64,000 nucleotides of DNA from JBBTDV01 sp038042605 (GCA_964358645.1 CAYHPW010000001.1:1-64000); one strand, 5' to 3'. Shown: positions 17,107-27,452, counted from the first letter of the stretch. Numbers and translations: made by a program. Notes: generated by a model from the sequence alone, not told the origin.

Positions 17107-18891
17107 TCAGCAATCATGGTCGCTGCAGATGCCGAGTAGTGACGCCCACCAGTCGAATGCGGGGGTTACGGTTGTTGCGGGAGTGAACTGGGGGTGTTCT
17201 GATGATTTGTTCGAACAGTAAGACTCGAAGTAGTCGTTGTTTATCTTGAATGCTGTTTTTTCATAACGAGCGACCCAGCATGAAGATGTGGTTTCGCAGT
17301 TTACTTGATCACCAGCCATTCGCTTGGCATGAATTGCCTTGATCATGTCACGTATTGAGGGATCATACACCTGCCATGGCGCGAAGTTGTGCGCGACTAT
17401 CGTAAAAGCCCCGGGTGGATAGCCGAACTGTGGACGGTTGGAGTAATGAATCCGGAACCAGCCATTTGTACCATCCATGAATGTGCTTAAAACAGGATAG
17501 TTCTTGTTGTTGTTGTAAACCACTTTCCCCACCTGCGCAGCGAAGGCCTGCATTTGTCTGTTTGACGGGAAGGCGAGTTTAAAGCGGTTATTCTTAAAGT
17601 TCCGAAGTTCATACATAGCATCGAACGCGTTAGTAAGCCTTCCAGCCGCGTGTGAAACGTCCCAGCCTGTTTTAAACGCTTGAACAGAATCGGCATTGGT
17701 ATTTACTGGCAAACATCCTGTTGGATACTTGTTCTTCTTGTGCTTTAAGTCCAGTCGATCAGCCGCGCAGTCAATATGTGGATATGGGTTCGGGAAAAGT
17801 ACCTCAAGCTTATCTGGTTCTTGAGAATTCTTTAGATACTTTGCGCAACGGTAGTCTGGGTGTTGCCACCAGGAGTCGAGATCGAAGTTGGCTACAAGCA
17901 CCTTCTTTTGGGTTGTCTGGTCTGTCACTTTGGACATAGAAACGCGGGAATTGATCAAACTGGCGCCGAGTTTTACATAATCGATCAGATCAGACCTTAA
18001 TGACTTACTTAGTGTGGGAAATAAGCCATTATGATCTACCTCATCTGCCAGAAGGATATTAGCCGCCGAAGCGATAAACCAGAGATCGAGGTCGGTAACT
18101 ACGTTGCAGTAAGAGAGGTTGTCGCCATTCTTTCTGTCTCGTAGCACCTTTATGAAGTTAAAATGATTGTTCTGTAATGTCCGCTTCCCATCTAGTTTGC
18201 ATCCCCAGCCTGAGTTTCTGAAGCTTGTTTCAGGCCCGAACAGATGCCGTCTCATATGATCTCCGAGCAGGAGTGTTGAAAACTCATTTATGAAACGCTT
18301 CTCAGTATTACCACGCAGGTTCTTGTTCTTGGCTAGAATGTGGAATACCTTTGATATCGTGAAAAAGAACTGTGAGGTGTCCAGTATGTTGACAGCTCCT
18401 TTAAAAGTTCTGACACTGCTTCCGCCTGGAAGCTTGATCTTGGTCAAGTGTTGTGGCGTGATGGCTGAAAGATAAAGGTTCAGCAATTCCGAAAAAAGTT
18501 CATTGAGCGAGTTCTTGAATGCGTAAGTATCTGCGCATGTATTAAATAATTCCAGAATAGTGCTGGTCGAGCTCTGTAAGTTGTAAAGTAAACCCGTAGT
18601 GGAATCGTTCTTGCCCAGGCTCGCCTCCATACTTCGCTTAGTTGTCGTTATGTAATTTAAAAACGCTGATTTGAGTTCGTCTGTAAAAGGGAAGGTATCG
18701 CAAGCTTTTTTTCTTATTAATTGCGCTTGGACGATTTTTGTACGGGCCTTATCTTCCAGTTCCGTAGCAAATCCGTTAGTGTTCGCTTCATCCTCGGAGC
18801 GTGAGAGTGTTGGTATGGTAATAATCAATAGAGCAAGCAGCGTGGCTATTTTAAAGAAAGTTTTTGTAAGATACAGTAAGTTACCTAGCAT
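17107..18891 (-). CDS. Large hypothetical exported protein
   Basis: 594 residues beginning with a signal peptide (hydrophobic 13-26, cleavage near SRS-EDE). The body is predicted mostly helical, with long runs such as GWDVSHAAGRLTNAFDAMYE and several His, Trp and Asp residues (SWWQHPDYRC, DGTNGWFRIHYSN). The overall look recalls alpha-toroid polysaccharide lyases or glycosidases, but no family motif is certain. There are many cysteines in the last 150 residues. Monocistronic, convergent with the ATPase at 15739. Confidence 0.7.
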   Translation of the reverse strand: MLGNLLYLTKTFFKIATLLALLIITIPTLSRSEDEANTNGFATELEDKARTKIVQAQLIRKKACDTFPFTDELKSAFLNYITTTKRSMEASLGKNDSTTGLLYNLQSSTSTILELFNTCADTYAFKNSLNELFSELLNLYLSAITPQHLTKIKLPGGSSVRTFKGAVNILDTSQFFFTISKVFHILAKNKNLRGNTEKRFINEFSTLLLGDHMRRHLFGPETSFRNSGWGCKLDGKRTLQNNHFNFIKVLRDRKNGDNLSYCNVVTDLDLWFIASAANILLADEVDHNGLFPTLSKSLRSDLIDYVKLGASLINSRVSMSKVTDQTTQKKVLVANFDLDSWWQHPDYRCAKYLKNSQEPDKLEVLFPNPYPHIDCAADRLDLKHKKNKYPTGCLPVNTNADSVQAFKTGWDVSHAAGRLTNAFDAMYELRNFKNNRFKLAFPSNRQMQAFAAQVGKVVYNNNKNYPVLSTFMDGTNGWFRIHYSNRPQFGYPPGAFTIVAHNFAPWQVYDPSIRDMIKAIHAKRMAGDQVNCETTSSCWVARYEKTAFKINNDYFESYCSNKSSEHPQFTPATTVTPAFDWWASLLGICSDHDC

Positions 18892-19069
18892 ATCTTAAGT
18901 TTCTCTTAATAGAGTAAAATAGTCACAAGGATATTATTATACCGTAAACTTAATGGAATTGGTTTATTGTGACACGGGTCATAATTTCACCATACCCTCA
19001 TAGGGTATAGGCTGTTGCCTAAAGTTCTGCCATGGCGGCCCGATAAGATATTAGGAATGGAGTCCGCCG

Positions 19070-19540
19070 GTGTTAATATTACCTGCCTACCGAACTAAGT
19101 TTTACTGGAAACCAAGGAAAAAGAAATCCATACAACAGTCTTCAGTCAAAAATTCATCAGTGCACCTTAAGAGGATCCCGGCTGAAATTTCACCGGTGGG
19201 ACCACTAGGTTCACAAGCCATGATTGTGCCTGTAAGGATAATACTTAATGACTTAACAAAGGACGAAGTATCGCTATTCAGCACAATGAGCTTCCCATTC
19301 GGCCAGGAGGTCGCGGTCAGGATTAAGACTCCCGGCAATTTTTATGTAAAGGGCTACGTTATATCCTGCTATGAGATAAGTTCACCTTGGCGGATAATTT
19401 CAGAAACTCCGTTTCAATACCGCATGCAAATACGATTTGATTTCAGGTCAAAAAGCGAAGAAAGCGCAGTGCGGTGGTATTGTGAGGAATTCCTGCCAGA
19501 GCACACGCGGATTTTTCATTCAAACAACCACGAAATTTAA
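19070..19540 (+). CDS. Small PilZ-like protein
   Basis: 156 residues from GTG 19070. After a basic N-terminus, residues about 50-140 form a beta-barrel-like segment (LFSTMSFPFGQEVAVRI, FYVKGYVISCYEI, YRMQIRFDFRSKSEES) that resembles the PilZ fold of c-di-GMP receptors. The usual RXXXR and (D/N)XSXXG ligand motifs are not convincing, so c-di-GMP binding is uncertain. Its 3' end overlaps the end of leuS by 21 bp on the other strand. Confidence 0.55.
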   Translation: MLILPAYRTKFYWKPRKKKSIQQSSVKNSSVHLKRIPAEISPVGPLGSQAMIVPVRIILNDLTKDEVSLFSTMSFPFGQEVAVRIKTPGNFYVKGYVISCYEISSPWRIISETPFQYRMQIRFDFRSKSEESAVRWYCEEFLPEHTRIFHSNNHEI

Positions 19541-21946
19541 TATCTTGTCTTTTACAAAGATCACCTTGCGGATCTGCCGGTTCTTAAGCTGGTTTGCCAC
19601 TCCGGGTATTTTTATAGCCTCTTGTTCCACAACATCCTGGCTTACGCCACGCTCGACTTCAACGGTGCCACGAGTTTTTCCCATCACCTGTATCGCGATG
19701 GTAACAGCCTCATCCTTGGCCAGATCAGGATCATAAGACGGCCATTTCTCATAAGTAAGAGATGATTTCTCGCCCGTCATTTCCCAGAGCTCTTCCGCGA
19801 GATGCGGGGCAAACGGGTTAAGGAGCTTTATGAATGGTTTAAGACAACTGGCTGGCCGCATTTTAAGCGCGGTCATATGATTAACAAAAACCATCATGGC
19901 GCTGATAGCGGTATTGAAGCGTAAGTTTTCAATATCCTCGGTGACCTTCTTGATCGTCTTGTGCGTGATTTTTAGATCGGCTTCAGTTGGTTTTGTATCG
20001 GTAGAAAAAAGAACCTTGGTTTGCCCGGTTTTAGCGTCTTCATCAATAAATAGTCTCCATGTGCGATTAAGAAATCTGTGCACGCCTTCTATCGCCGCTG
20101 TTGACCACGGTTTGTCACGCTCGAATGGGCCCATGAACATCTCATATGTGCGCAGCGCATCGGCCCCGTATTTTTCTATAACTTCGTCAGGGTTGATCAC
20201 ATTTCCACGCGATTTTGACATTTTTTCATTATCCTCACCGAGGATCATTCCCTGGTGAACAAGCTTCTTAAACGGTTCATCATGGCTAATAAGGCCGCAG
20301 TCGTGCAAAACCTTTGTCCAAAATCTTGCGTAAAGCAGGTGTCCAACAGCGTGTTCAGGGCCACCAATATAAAGATCAACAGGCATCCAGTATTTTTCAG
20401 CCTCTGCGCTGACCGGCTCCTTGTTATTTGTTGGGTCACAATACCTTAAAAAATACCATGACGAACCAGCACTGCCAGGCATCGTATCAGTTTCCCGCCT
20501 AGCAGGTTTACCGCTCGAAGGATCAATCGTGTTGACCCACTCTAAAATAGCAGCAAGGGGGCTTTCTCCTGTGCCGGTTGGTTCATAGCTTTTTACATCA
20601 GGTAGGAGCACTGGCAGTTCATCGTATGAAATCTGTTTTAGTGTACCATCCTCAAGATGGATTATCGGGAAAGGTTCGCCCCAGTACCGTTGGCGCGAAA
20701 AAAGCCAGTCGCGAAGTTTATATTGCACGCTCCTCTTGCCTATATTTTCTTTTTCCGCCCATTGAATTACGGCTTCCTTAGCATCTGACGATGACATGCC
20801 AGTAATAAACCCTGAGTTAACGGAAACGCCGTCACCAGTAAAAACTTCTTCACCACCACCGCCATCAACCACCTTCACAATAGGAAGATTTAATGCCTGC
20901 GCGAACTCATTATCTCTCTCGTCGTGAGCAGGTACTGCCATAATCGCTCCAGTGCCGTAACCCATCATTACGTAATCAGCGATCCAAATGGGTATTCGCT
21001 GTTTTGTCGCAGGATTAAGTGCAAATGCGCCGGTGAATACGCCGGTTTTTTCTTTGATCTCTTCTTGCCTAGAGCGCTCAGATTTTTGTGCGGCCTTCAG
21101 TTTGTAAGTCTTAACCTCTTCAAGCCTGGCTGATTCCGTTAGCCACTCTACAAGCGGGTGTTCAGGTGCCAGCACCATAAATGTAGCACCAAAAAGCGTA
21201 TCAGGACGCGTGGTGAATATTTCAATTCCCTCATTTTTCCCTACAATTTGGAAATGCATACGCAGGCCTTCGCTTCTGCCAATCCAATTTCGCTGTAGTT
21301 CTTTAGTGCTCTCTGGCCAATCGAGTTTATCGAGATCTTTTAAAAGTCTTTCAGCATAATCGGTGATTTTAAGCATCCACTGCCGCATCGGAACGCGATA
21401 AACAGGATGCCCTCCGCGTTCAGACTTGCCGTCAACAACTTCCTCATTTGCAAGTACGGTCTTAAGCGCCGGGCACCAGTTAACCGGCACTTCTTTTTGA
21501 TAAGCCAGCCCACGCTCATAAAGCTTAATGAAAATAAACTGTGTCCATTTATAATATTCTGGCGAGCAGGTGCTAATCTCCCGCGACCAGTCGTAACTGA
21601 ATCCTATGGATTTAAGCTGTCTGCGGAACGTTTCTATGGATTTATTGGTCGTAACAGCTGGGTGCACGCCGGTTTGCAAGGCGTATTGCTCGGCCGGTAA
21701 CCCGAATGCGTCCCACCCGATTGGATGAAGAACGTTAAAGCCGCAAGCTCTCTTGTATCTCGCCACGATATCGGTAGCAGTGTATCCTTCAGGGTGTCCC
21801 ACATGCAGGCCAGAGCTGCTTGGGTATGGAAACATATCAAGCACGTAGTATTTTGGTTTTGTGCTACCAGTTATAGCTTTGAATGTTTCATTATTGAGCC
21901 AATATCTCTGCCACTTAGGTTCTATTTTCTTAGGATTGTATGCCAT
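19520..21946 (-). CDS. leuS: Leucine--tRNA ligase
   Basis: Charges tRNA-Leu. 808 residues of the bacterial LeuRS type. HIGH-like HVGH at about 49-52 in FPYPSSSGLHVGHPEG; WIGRSEG and TTRPDTLFGATFM of the CP1 editing domain; YVMMGYGTGAIMAVPAHD; KMSKS followed by RGNVINPDEVI; C-terminal anticodon domain with FAPHLAEELWE. It is last in a motA-motB-nfeD-leuS run, 47 bp after nfeD. A tRNA-Leu gene lies on the other side of motA. Confidence 0.98.
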   Translation of the reverse strand: MAYNPKKIEPKWQRYWLNNETFKAITGSTKPKYYVLDMFPYPSSSGLHVGHPEGYTATDIVARYKRACGFNVLHPIGWDAFGLPAEQYALQTGVHPAVTTNKSIETFRRQLKSIGFSYDWSREISTCSPEYYKWTQFIFIKLYERGLAYQKEVPVNWCPALKTVLANEEVVDGKSERGGHPVYRVPMRQWMLKITDYAERLLKDLDKLDWPESTKELQRNWIGRSEGLRMHFQIVGKNEGIEIFTTRPDTLFGATFMVLAPEHPLVEWLTESARLEEVKTYKLKAAQKSERSRQEEIKEKTGVFTGAFALNPATKQRIPIWIADYVMMGYGTGAIMAVPAHDERDNEFAQALNLPIVKVVDGGGGEEVFTGDGVSVNSGFITGMSSSDAKEAVIQWAEKENIGKRSVQYKLRDWLFSRQRYWGEPFPIIHLEDGTLKQISYDELPVLLPDVKSYEPTGTGESPLAAILEWVNTIDPSSGKPARRETDTMPGSAGSSWYFLRYCDPTNNKEPVSAEAEKYWMPVDLYIGGPEHAVGHLLYARFWTKVLHDCGLISHDEPFKKLVHQGMILGEDNEKMSKSRGNVINPDEVIEKYGADALRTYEMFMGPFERDKPWSTAAIEGVHRFLNRTWRLFIDEDAKTGQTKVLFSTDTKPTEADLKITHKTIKKVTEDIENLRFNTAISAMMVFVNHMTALKMRPASCLKPFIKLLNPFAPHLAEELWEMTGEKSSLTYEKWPSYDPDLAKDEAVTIAIQVMGKTRGTVEVERGVSQDVVEQEAIKIPGVANQLKNRQIRKVIFVKDKILNFVVV

Positions 21947-21993
21947 TCTGTTAACTGATTACAGCGTGATGATAGACTTGTCCAGTTGCCGCT

Positions 21994-23310
21994 TTACTGA
22001 CGTTTACTCACCACTGCCTTAAAACCTGAAACACTGTCAATTCTGACTTTATCACCAACGTTAACAGGAATATCGCTTACAAAATCCCACAACTCTCCAC
22101 GGACTGAGATTTTCCCGCTGTGTCCATCACTTTCTATGTTTTTAACTATTGCTTCATAACCTGAAAGACCGGCGGCAGTGCTTCCACCTATTTTTTCCAA
22201 TGTTTTTCTAGTTAGCATTCTCATCCTTGAAGCGGCTATCCCAATAGCGGCGACCAATACTCCCAAGCTTAACGTTGCAGAAATTAAAACTGCTGGGCTG
22301 ATCCTGAGCACAGTTTCAGAAGGATCAACCACCCAAAGCAGTCCTAAAATAAAAGCCAGTATCCCGCCAACCGCGAATACACCATGGGATACCACGAACG
22401 GCTCGGCAAGAAGCAGAACAACGCCGAGTACCAGCAGAATCAGGCCAGTAACTTTTATGGGGAGCAATTGGAAAGACATGAACGCAACAAGAAGAGATAT
22501 TCCGCCTAGTATTCCAGCTATTGTTATACCTGGATTAGATAATTCTACATAAATCAATAAAATCCCAAGTGTCATCAATATTGCCGCGATATTAGGATTA
22601 GCTAGATAGTGAAGCAGTTTCTGCCCCAATGTCATTTCTGCGGTTTTTATTGAGGCGTTTATTGTCTTTATAACCACTGTGCCAGATGTTGTTTTAGCCT
22701 GCCTGCCATCAAGTTTAGCGATCAACTCATCACGTGATGAAACCACTAATTCAATCAAACTTTGCTTAAGCGCCTCTTCAGCAGTGAAGCTTTTGCTTTT
22801 AGAAACAATTTCCTCGGCAACGTAACGGTTTCTACCGCTAATCTCCGCCAAACCTCGTGCGAATGCAGCTGTGTCGCTTGTGGCCTTTTCGCCCGCTGCG
22901 CCTTTGATTTCTTCACCTTGTGGACCAACAGGGTGGGCTGCGCCGATATTAGTTCCTGGAGCCATCGCGGCGATATGAGATGCAAGCATCAAAAGTGCGC
23001 CGGCTGATGTTGCAGATGAGCCAGCCGGGGTGACATAAACGATAACCGGCACTTTAGCTGTCGCTACGGCTTGAGCCATATCTCTCACGCTGCTGAGAAG
23101 TCCTCCTGGCGTGTCGAGTTCAATGATCAATGCTTGCGCATTGTCTTTTTCAGCCTTCTGAATCGCGGAGCGGAAATAACTTCCGCTTGCAGGATTTATG
23201 GTTCCCCTAATTGAAGCTATCCATACGGTATTTCCAGAATCAGCAAGTTCCATGGCAATACATACGGAACAAATGATTAAATATGAAAATAGAAAAAGCC
23301 TTTTGATCAC
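21994..23310 (-). CDS. NfeD/STOPP-type membrane serine protease
   Basis: A membrane-bound ClpP-class protease of the NfeD long form (438 residues). Signal/TM at 1-20; protease domain about 28-215 with ELDTPGGLLSSVRDMAQ and catalytic Ser102 in SSATSAG; four or five TM helices at about 230-350; C-terminal OB-fold (GHSGKISVRGELWDF, VGDKVRIDSVSG). Homologues cut stomatin-like proteins, but no stomatin gene is adjacent. It follows motB by 9 bp. Confidence 0.92.
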   Translation of the reverse strand: MIKRLFLFSYLIICSVCIAMELADSGNTVWIASIRGTINPASGSYFRSAIQKAEKDNAQALIIELDTPGGLLSSVRDMAQAVATAKVPVIVYVTPAGSSATSAGALLMLASHIAAMAPGTNIGAAHPVGPQGEEIKGAAGEKATSDTAAFARGLAEISGRNRYVAEEIVSKSKSFTAEEALKQSLIELVVSSRDELIAKLDGRQAKTTSGTVVIKTINASIKTAEMTLGQKLLHYLANPNIAAILMTLGILLIYVELSNPGITIAGILGGISLLVAFMSFQLLPIKVTGLILLVLGVVLLLAEPFVVSHGVFAVGGILAFILGLLWVVDPSETVLRISPAVLISATLSLGVLVAAIGIAASRMRMLTRKTLEKIGGSTAAGLSGYEAIVKNIESDGHSGKISVRGELWDFVSDIPVNVGDKVRIDSVSGFKAVVSKRQ

Positions 23311-23319
23311 CGCTGCCCC

Positions 23320-24117
23320 CTAACTGATCTGTTGCTTAAGGCTTAATGTAAACTCTATGCGCCTATTTTTCTTCCTGCCGTCGTTTGACTCATTAGATGC
23401 AACAGATTTTTTAGGTCCCACGCCTACTGGAGTCACCTTATCCTCACGTATATAATGTTTATTCACAAGGTATTCCATTACCGAAACAGCCCTCGCCAGC
23501 GAAAATTCATACGCGTTCGCAGAAACGCCAAGACTTGCCGGCGGATCATCGGTATGACCCTCGACTGTTACGTAACCGTCAAAGCCCTTTAACACTCGCC
23601 CAAGTTTCTCAAGAAACACTGACGCCTCCGGCTGCAATTGAGTACCCGCCTGCTTGAATAACGCATCAGCTGGAAGTGAAAATTTCATATATTCAATATT
23701 AACGTCAATGGCATAAACCTGGCCGTCCATGACTTCTTGGACAAGCTCGCTTAATTCGCGGTTCATTTTAAGTTTGGTATTCATATTTCGCTGTGGAACG
23801 GCTGCAAGGTCATCGGGCACACCACCACCAGCGCCTTGCAGGATGCTATCTCCAGAACCCGTCTGCTCACCAAGAGGATGAACTTCCTTGCTTGACGGAT
23901 CGCGCCCTTCTTTCCATGGCGTATTGGGATGGTTGAAATAATGGGCAACCGCGGCCTTTGTTTCCTCGTCTGTACCCATAAGCCACATAACAAGAAAGAA
24001 ACACATCATGGCAGTGACGAAGTCAGCATATGCCACTTTCCATGCACCGCCGTGGGCGCCATGCTCACCACCACGCTTGTTTTTTTTAATTATTACTACG
24101 CCTTTTTTATCAGCCAT
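23320..24117 (-). CDS. motB: Flagellar motor protein MotB
   Basis: The stator subunit that anchors the flagellar motor to peptidoglycan. 265 residues: basic N-terminus, one TM at about 29-48 with the proton-carrying Asp32 in AYADFVTAMM, then the OmpA-like domain with VTVEGHTDDPPASLGVSANA, LSLARA-like ELSLARAVSVMEYL and NDGRKKNRRIE. Co-transcribed with motA, 12 bp upstream. No other flagellar genes lie in the window. Confidence 0.95.
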   Translation of the reverse strand: MADKKGVVIIKKNKRGGEHGAHGGAWKVAYADFVTAMMCFFLVMWLMGTDEETKAAVAHYFNHPNTPWKEGRDPSSKEVHPLGEQTGSGDSILQGAGGGVPDDLAAVPQRNMNTKLKMNRELSELVQEVMDGQVYAIDVNIEYMKFSLPADALFKQAGTQLQPEASVFLEKLGRVLKGFDGYVTVEGHTDDPPASLGVSANAYEFSLARAVSVMEYLVNKHYIREDKVTPVGVGPKKSVASNESNDGRKKNRRIEFTLSLKQQIS

Positions 24118-24129
24118 CTTTATACGTCA

Positions 24130-24996
24130 TTAGGCCGCCGCCTTACTGCCTACATTAGAGGTTGCTTTATCTATCTCCTCAAAACTTGGGCGGACATAGG
24201 GTGGGACCGTGCGCCTGGCGAATTCTACGCAGATTTTAGGTGAGCATTCCTTTGCGTACGCGAGGAGCGCTGATTTTATGACAAACATGAGCTGGCCTTC
24301 TTCGGAATTATTAGATTCCATCTTCGCTGCAAGTGGCTGCATGAAGCCGTAACACCCTAAAACACCCATGAAAGTTCCAAGAAGAGCCGCAGCTACACTG
24401 TGGCCGATGGCCTCCTTGCCTTGCGTGAGTTTACCCATTGTTATCACGACGCCTAAAACCGCAGCCACAATACCAAGACCAGGCATAGCGTCGCCTATGC
24501 GGCCTATCGTAGCCGGTGCTTTATGTTCTTCTGTATGCGCCGTTGAAATGTCCGTATCCATGAGTTCTTCGAAGTCATAAGGGTTCATCGGTGAGCTTAT
24601 CTGGACTTTCAGCGTGTCACAAATAAAGTGAGTCGCGTGCTTGTTTCGAAGCACGGAGGGATACCGTTTGAATATCTCGCTTTGGTTTGGGTTTTCAACA
24701 TGTGGTTCGATGGAAAGCGGATTAGCTTTAGCGGTTTTACATATCTCAAAAAGAAGCATCAAAAGCTGCATGTAGTCGCTTTTCGTTGGTCCTGAACGTT
24801 TTATTGTACTGAATGTTTGCGAAATGATGTTTTTTATAAGTGACACAGGACAAGAGATTATTAATGATCCAAGAGCGGTTCCGCCAATGATCATCAACTC
24901 AACCGGCTGAAAAAGCACTTGCATGTGGCCGCCTTCAAGAAAATAACCACCTATCACTGCTACAAGTACAATAACTAATCCAACCAATACGAGCAT
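24130..24996 (-). CDS. motA: Flagellar motor protein MotA
   Basis: Forms the proton channel of the stator with MotB. 288 residues, four TM segments: two at the N-terminus (LVLVGLVIVLVAVIGGYFLEGG, VELMIIGGTALGSLII), a cytoplasmic loop, and two at about 175-225 (IGDAMPGLGIVAAVLGVVITMG, HSVAAALLGTFMGVLGCYGF). PG and ECSPKICVEFARRTVPP match MotA. First gene of motA-motB-nfeD-leuS. Confidence 0.96.
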   Translation of the reverse strand: MLVLVGLVIVLVAVIGGYFLEGGHMQVLFQPVELMIIGGTALGSLIISCPVSLIKNIISQTFSTIKRSGPTKSDYMQLLMLLFEICKTAKANPLSIEPHVENPNQSEIFKRYPSVLRNKHATHFICDTLKVQISSPMNPYDFEELMDTDISTAHTEEHKAPATIGRIGDAMPGLGIVAAVLGVVITMGKLTQGKEAIGHSVAAALLGTFMGVLGCYGFMQPLAAKMESNNSEEGQLMFVIKSALLAYAKECSPKICVEFARRTVPPYVRPSFEEIDKATSNVGSKAAA

Positions 24997-25144
24997 GGTT
25001 TCACCCGATCTCTCTTATGCCCTTTATCGACAGTTAAATAAAAATTGATTAGCGCTGGATTTAGCGTCAAAAATCAGACGATATTTATAGCAAAATATTT
25101 TCTCTGTTCAAAAAATGATCCTATATGTTAGTAAAATTTGAGAC

Positions 25145-25225
25145 GCCCAGGTGGTGGAATTGGTAGACACATACGATTCAGGGTCGTACGCCAAAAGCAT
25201 GAAGGTTCGAGTCCTTTCCTGGGCA
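25145..25225 (+). tRNA. tRNA-Leu(CAG)
   Basis: Acceptor strands GCCCAGG and CCTGGGC pair over 7 bp. Anticodon loop TTCAGGG in a TACGA/TCGTA stem gives CAG. A long variable arm and GGTTCGAGTCC T-arm are present. CCA is not encoded directly after the discriminator A. It lies between motA and the AmpG-like gene. Confidence 0.95.
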
Positions 25226-25235
25226 CACCAACTAG

Positions 25236-26471
25236 TCATCCAGTAGCCACAACGTTTTGAGCTTTTTCTTTTAACTCAAGCGATGCAAATCTTAATAGCA
25301 AAACCATCCCAGGGATAGCGATGAATGTGCAAAAAATAAAAAATGAGAACCATCCCATGTACTCAGCTAAAAAACCTGTCGATGACGAAATTAAAACCCT
25401 TGGAACGCCCATCAAGCTTGTCAACAACGCGTATTGCGTTGCCGTAAACTTCTTGTTTGTTATGCTCGCCATAAAAGCTGTGAACGCGGCGGTGCCCATG
25501 CCTGCACTCAAGTTTTCAAAACTCACCACGCCAGCCAATACCGCAACACTGTTGCCAACCTCTGCTAGCAGCGCAAAGCCAGCCGTGGAAATCATCTGAA
25601 GTGCACCGAATATCCAAAGAGCGCGGTTAATCCCGATCCTGAGCATAACTACACCACCAATGATTGCCCCGACCAACGTGGCCCAAAAACCAAAAAATTT
25701 AACAACCTCTCCTATCTGTGCTTTTGAAAAACCGAGCTCCAAATAGAAAGGCGTTGTGAGCGCGGCGGCCATGTTGTCGCCGACTTTATAAAGAAGAATG
25801 AAAAATAAAATCAAGACCGCGTTTGGCCTGGTAAAGTAATCAACAAAAGGATCAATCACGGCCTCTTTGAATGACTTTGGTGGGGCTTCCGCCATATTCG
25901 GTTCCCGGCAAAGCAACGTGGTGATCACGCCTGGGATCATGCACAATCCCATGATGAAATAAACAAGCTTCCACGAAAGGTGTTGCGCCATGATCATGCC
26001 TCCACTGCTGACCACGAGCATCCCAACCCGGTAACCGTATATGTAATAAGAAGAACCAAGCCCCAATTCCTTATTAAGAAGATCTTCCCGGCGGAAAGCA
26101 TCAACCACTATATCCTGGCTCGCGCTGAAAAAGGTGATCAAGAAAGCCATGAACACGAAAACAACCAAGCTAAGCTCTCCTCCGGTCGGGCTTGTAAGCC
26201 CCATTCCAAAAATAGAAACTATCAACGCCACCTGTGTAAGCAATAACCACCCGCGCCTCCTGCCTAAAAAGGGCAGCGCAAACCGGTCGAAAACGGGAGC
26301 CCATAGGAACTTTAGCGTATAAGGCAACCCCACGAGCGACATCAGGCCTATAGCTTTTAAACTTATACCGGCATCCTTAGCCCATGCCTGCATAAGAGTG
26401 ATCGTAATAAGCAGCGGCAGACCGGAAGACATCCCCATTAGAAAGGCAACAATCAAGCGTTGATTAAACAT
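25236..26471 (-). CDS. AmpG-like MFS permease
   Basis: An inner-membrane transporter of 411 residues with about 12 TM helices. GMSSGLPLLITITLMQAW at the start, LPYTLKFLWAPVFDR and GRRRGWLLLTQ are the AmpG/SLC33 pattern. AmpG imports anhydro-muropeptides released by lytic transglycosylases, so with the Slt-like enzyme at 7312 a cell-wall recycling role is likely. It is monocistronic and starts just before a divergent lipoprotein gene. Confidence 0.88.
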   Translation of the reverse strand: MFNQRLIVAFLMGMSSGLPLLITITLMQAWAKDAGISLKAIGLMSLVGLPYTLKFLWAPVFDRFALPFLGRRRGWLLLTQVALIVSIFGMGLTSPTGGELSLVVFVFMAFLITFFSASQDIVVDAFRREDLLNKELGLGSSYYIYGYRVGMLVVSSGGMIMAQHLSWKLVYFIMGLCMIPGVITTLLCREPNMAEAPPKSFKEAVIDPFVDYFTRPNAVLILFFILLYKVGDNMAAALTTPFYLELGFSKAQIGEVVKFFGFWATLVGAIIGGVVMLRIGINRALWIFGALQMISTAGFALLAEVGNSVAVLAGVVSFENLSAGMGTAAFTAFMASITNKKFTATQYALLTSLMGVPRVLISSSTGFLAEYMGWFSFFIFCTFIAIPGMVLLLRFASLELKEKAQNVVATG

Positions 26472-26687
26472 ACGCTTATAATACGCACTATAATGAGATT
26501 AATTCCACTGTTTTAACCGTCAATGTTTTTGACAGGTGCTTTGGTTTTAGCTCTTATAAAGATATCCTCACAAAACTCATCTTAGTGATATTACTTAAAA
26601 AACATCCATAAAACATAACACATATATTGGCACAATACCTGCTGTTAGCATTTTAGGCTGGGTTATTAATCCGGCAAAAATGAGGTT

Positions 26688-27452
26688 ATGAATATGCGCG
26701 GTTATATAAATAGATCATTAGTTATATTTAAACTATTTAAAATTTTAACAGTAGCTATGCTGGCCCTCTGGGGGTGCGGAAAAGCTGATTCATTAAACAT
26801 AGCTCCTGCGCCTGCGCAACTCCCTGTCCCATCAGTATCAACAAATAAGTGCCCTGCCGGACAATTTAGCATAAGCGATGGACCGTGTTTAAGTGGAGAT
26901 TTCGCGAGCGTTTGCTTCTCGTCTGGAGGATACACTGCCACAATTGGTGGTCGCCAGCTTTGTATGATGCAAAAATCTTTTGGTTATTTTTCATTCTCTG
27001 GCCTCGGGCAACTTCCCAGACTTTCAACTGATGATCCAGCCGGCCCTTTTGCGTATAGTACCGGTCTGACAGTAAAACGCGGAGACGTGCTTAATTACTC
27101 AGGCAATGGATCTTGGGGTGGAACATCAGCTGATTTTCATTCATGGCTCGGTGGTTTTATAACTGTTACAACCTGGAAAAATGATTGTAGTGAAATATCA
27201 ATTACAGGCCACGATGATGATGGCGCACTGATTAGTTACTTAGGAATGCCAGCCGGCCTTTTGGGATCCGATGGAAGTGAAGTATTTTTACTCGGCGCGA
27301 ATCTGTCCAATAAAACTATCAACAATGACGGCGTATTGCGATTTGGCTTTAATACTCCAGTTTCCAATAGCAGCTGCGCCAGAGTAACCATTACGCGGCT
27401 ATCCATCACTCATTGTGAAGACTCATCTGGCGCCACATTCTCTTGCAACTAG
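26688..27452 (+). CDS. Hypothetical lipoprotein
   Basis: 254 residues, with a signal peptide and lipobox LALWGC at about residues 25-30 (starts at ATG 26688 or 26694). A Pro/Ala linker follows, then a domain with KCPAGQFSISDGPCLSGDFASVC and a probable beta-sandwich (VKRGDVLNYSGNGSWGG, SEISITGHDDDG, RFGFNTPVSNSSC). The latter recalls lectin or carbohydrate-binding beta-sandwich folds, but no family is certain. Function unknown. Confidence 0.65.
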   Translation: MNMRGYINRSLVIFKLFKILTVAMLALWGCGKADSLNIAPAPAQLPVPSVSTNKCPAGQFSISDGPCLSGDFASVCFSSGGYTATIGGRQLCMMQKSFGYFSFSGLGQLPRLSTDDPAGPFAYSTGLTVKRGDVLNYSGNGSWGGTSADFHSWLGGFITVTTWKNDCSEISITGHDDDGALISYLGMPAGLLGSDGSEVFLLGANLSNKTINNDGVLRFGFNTPVSNSSCARVTITRLSITHCEDSSGATFSCN

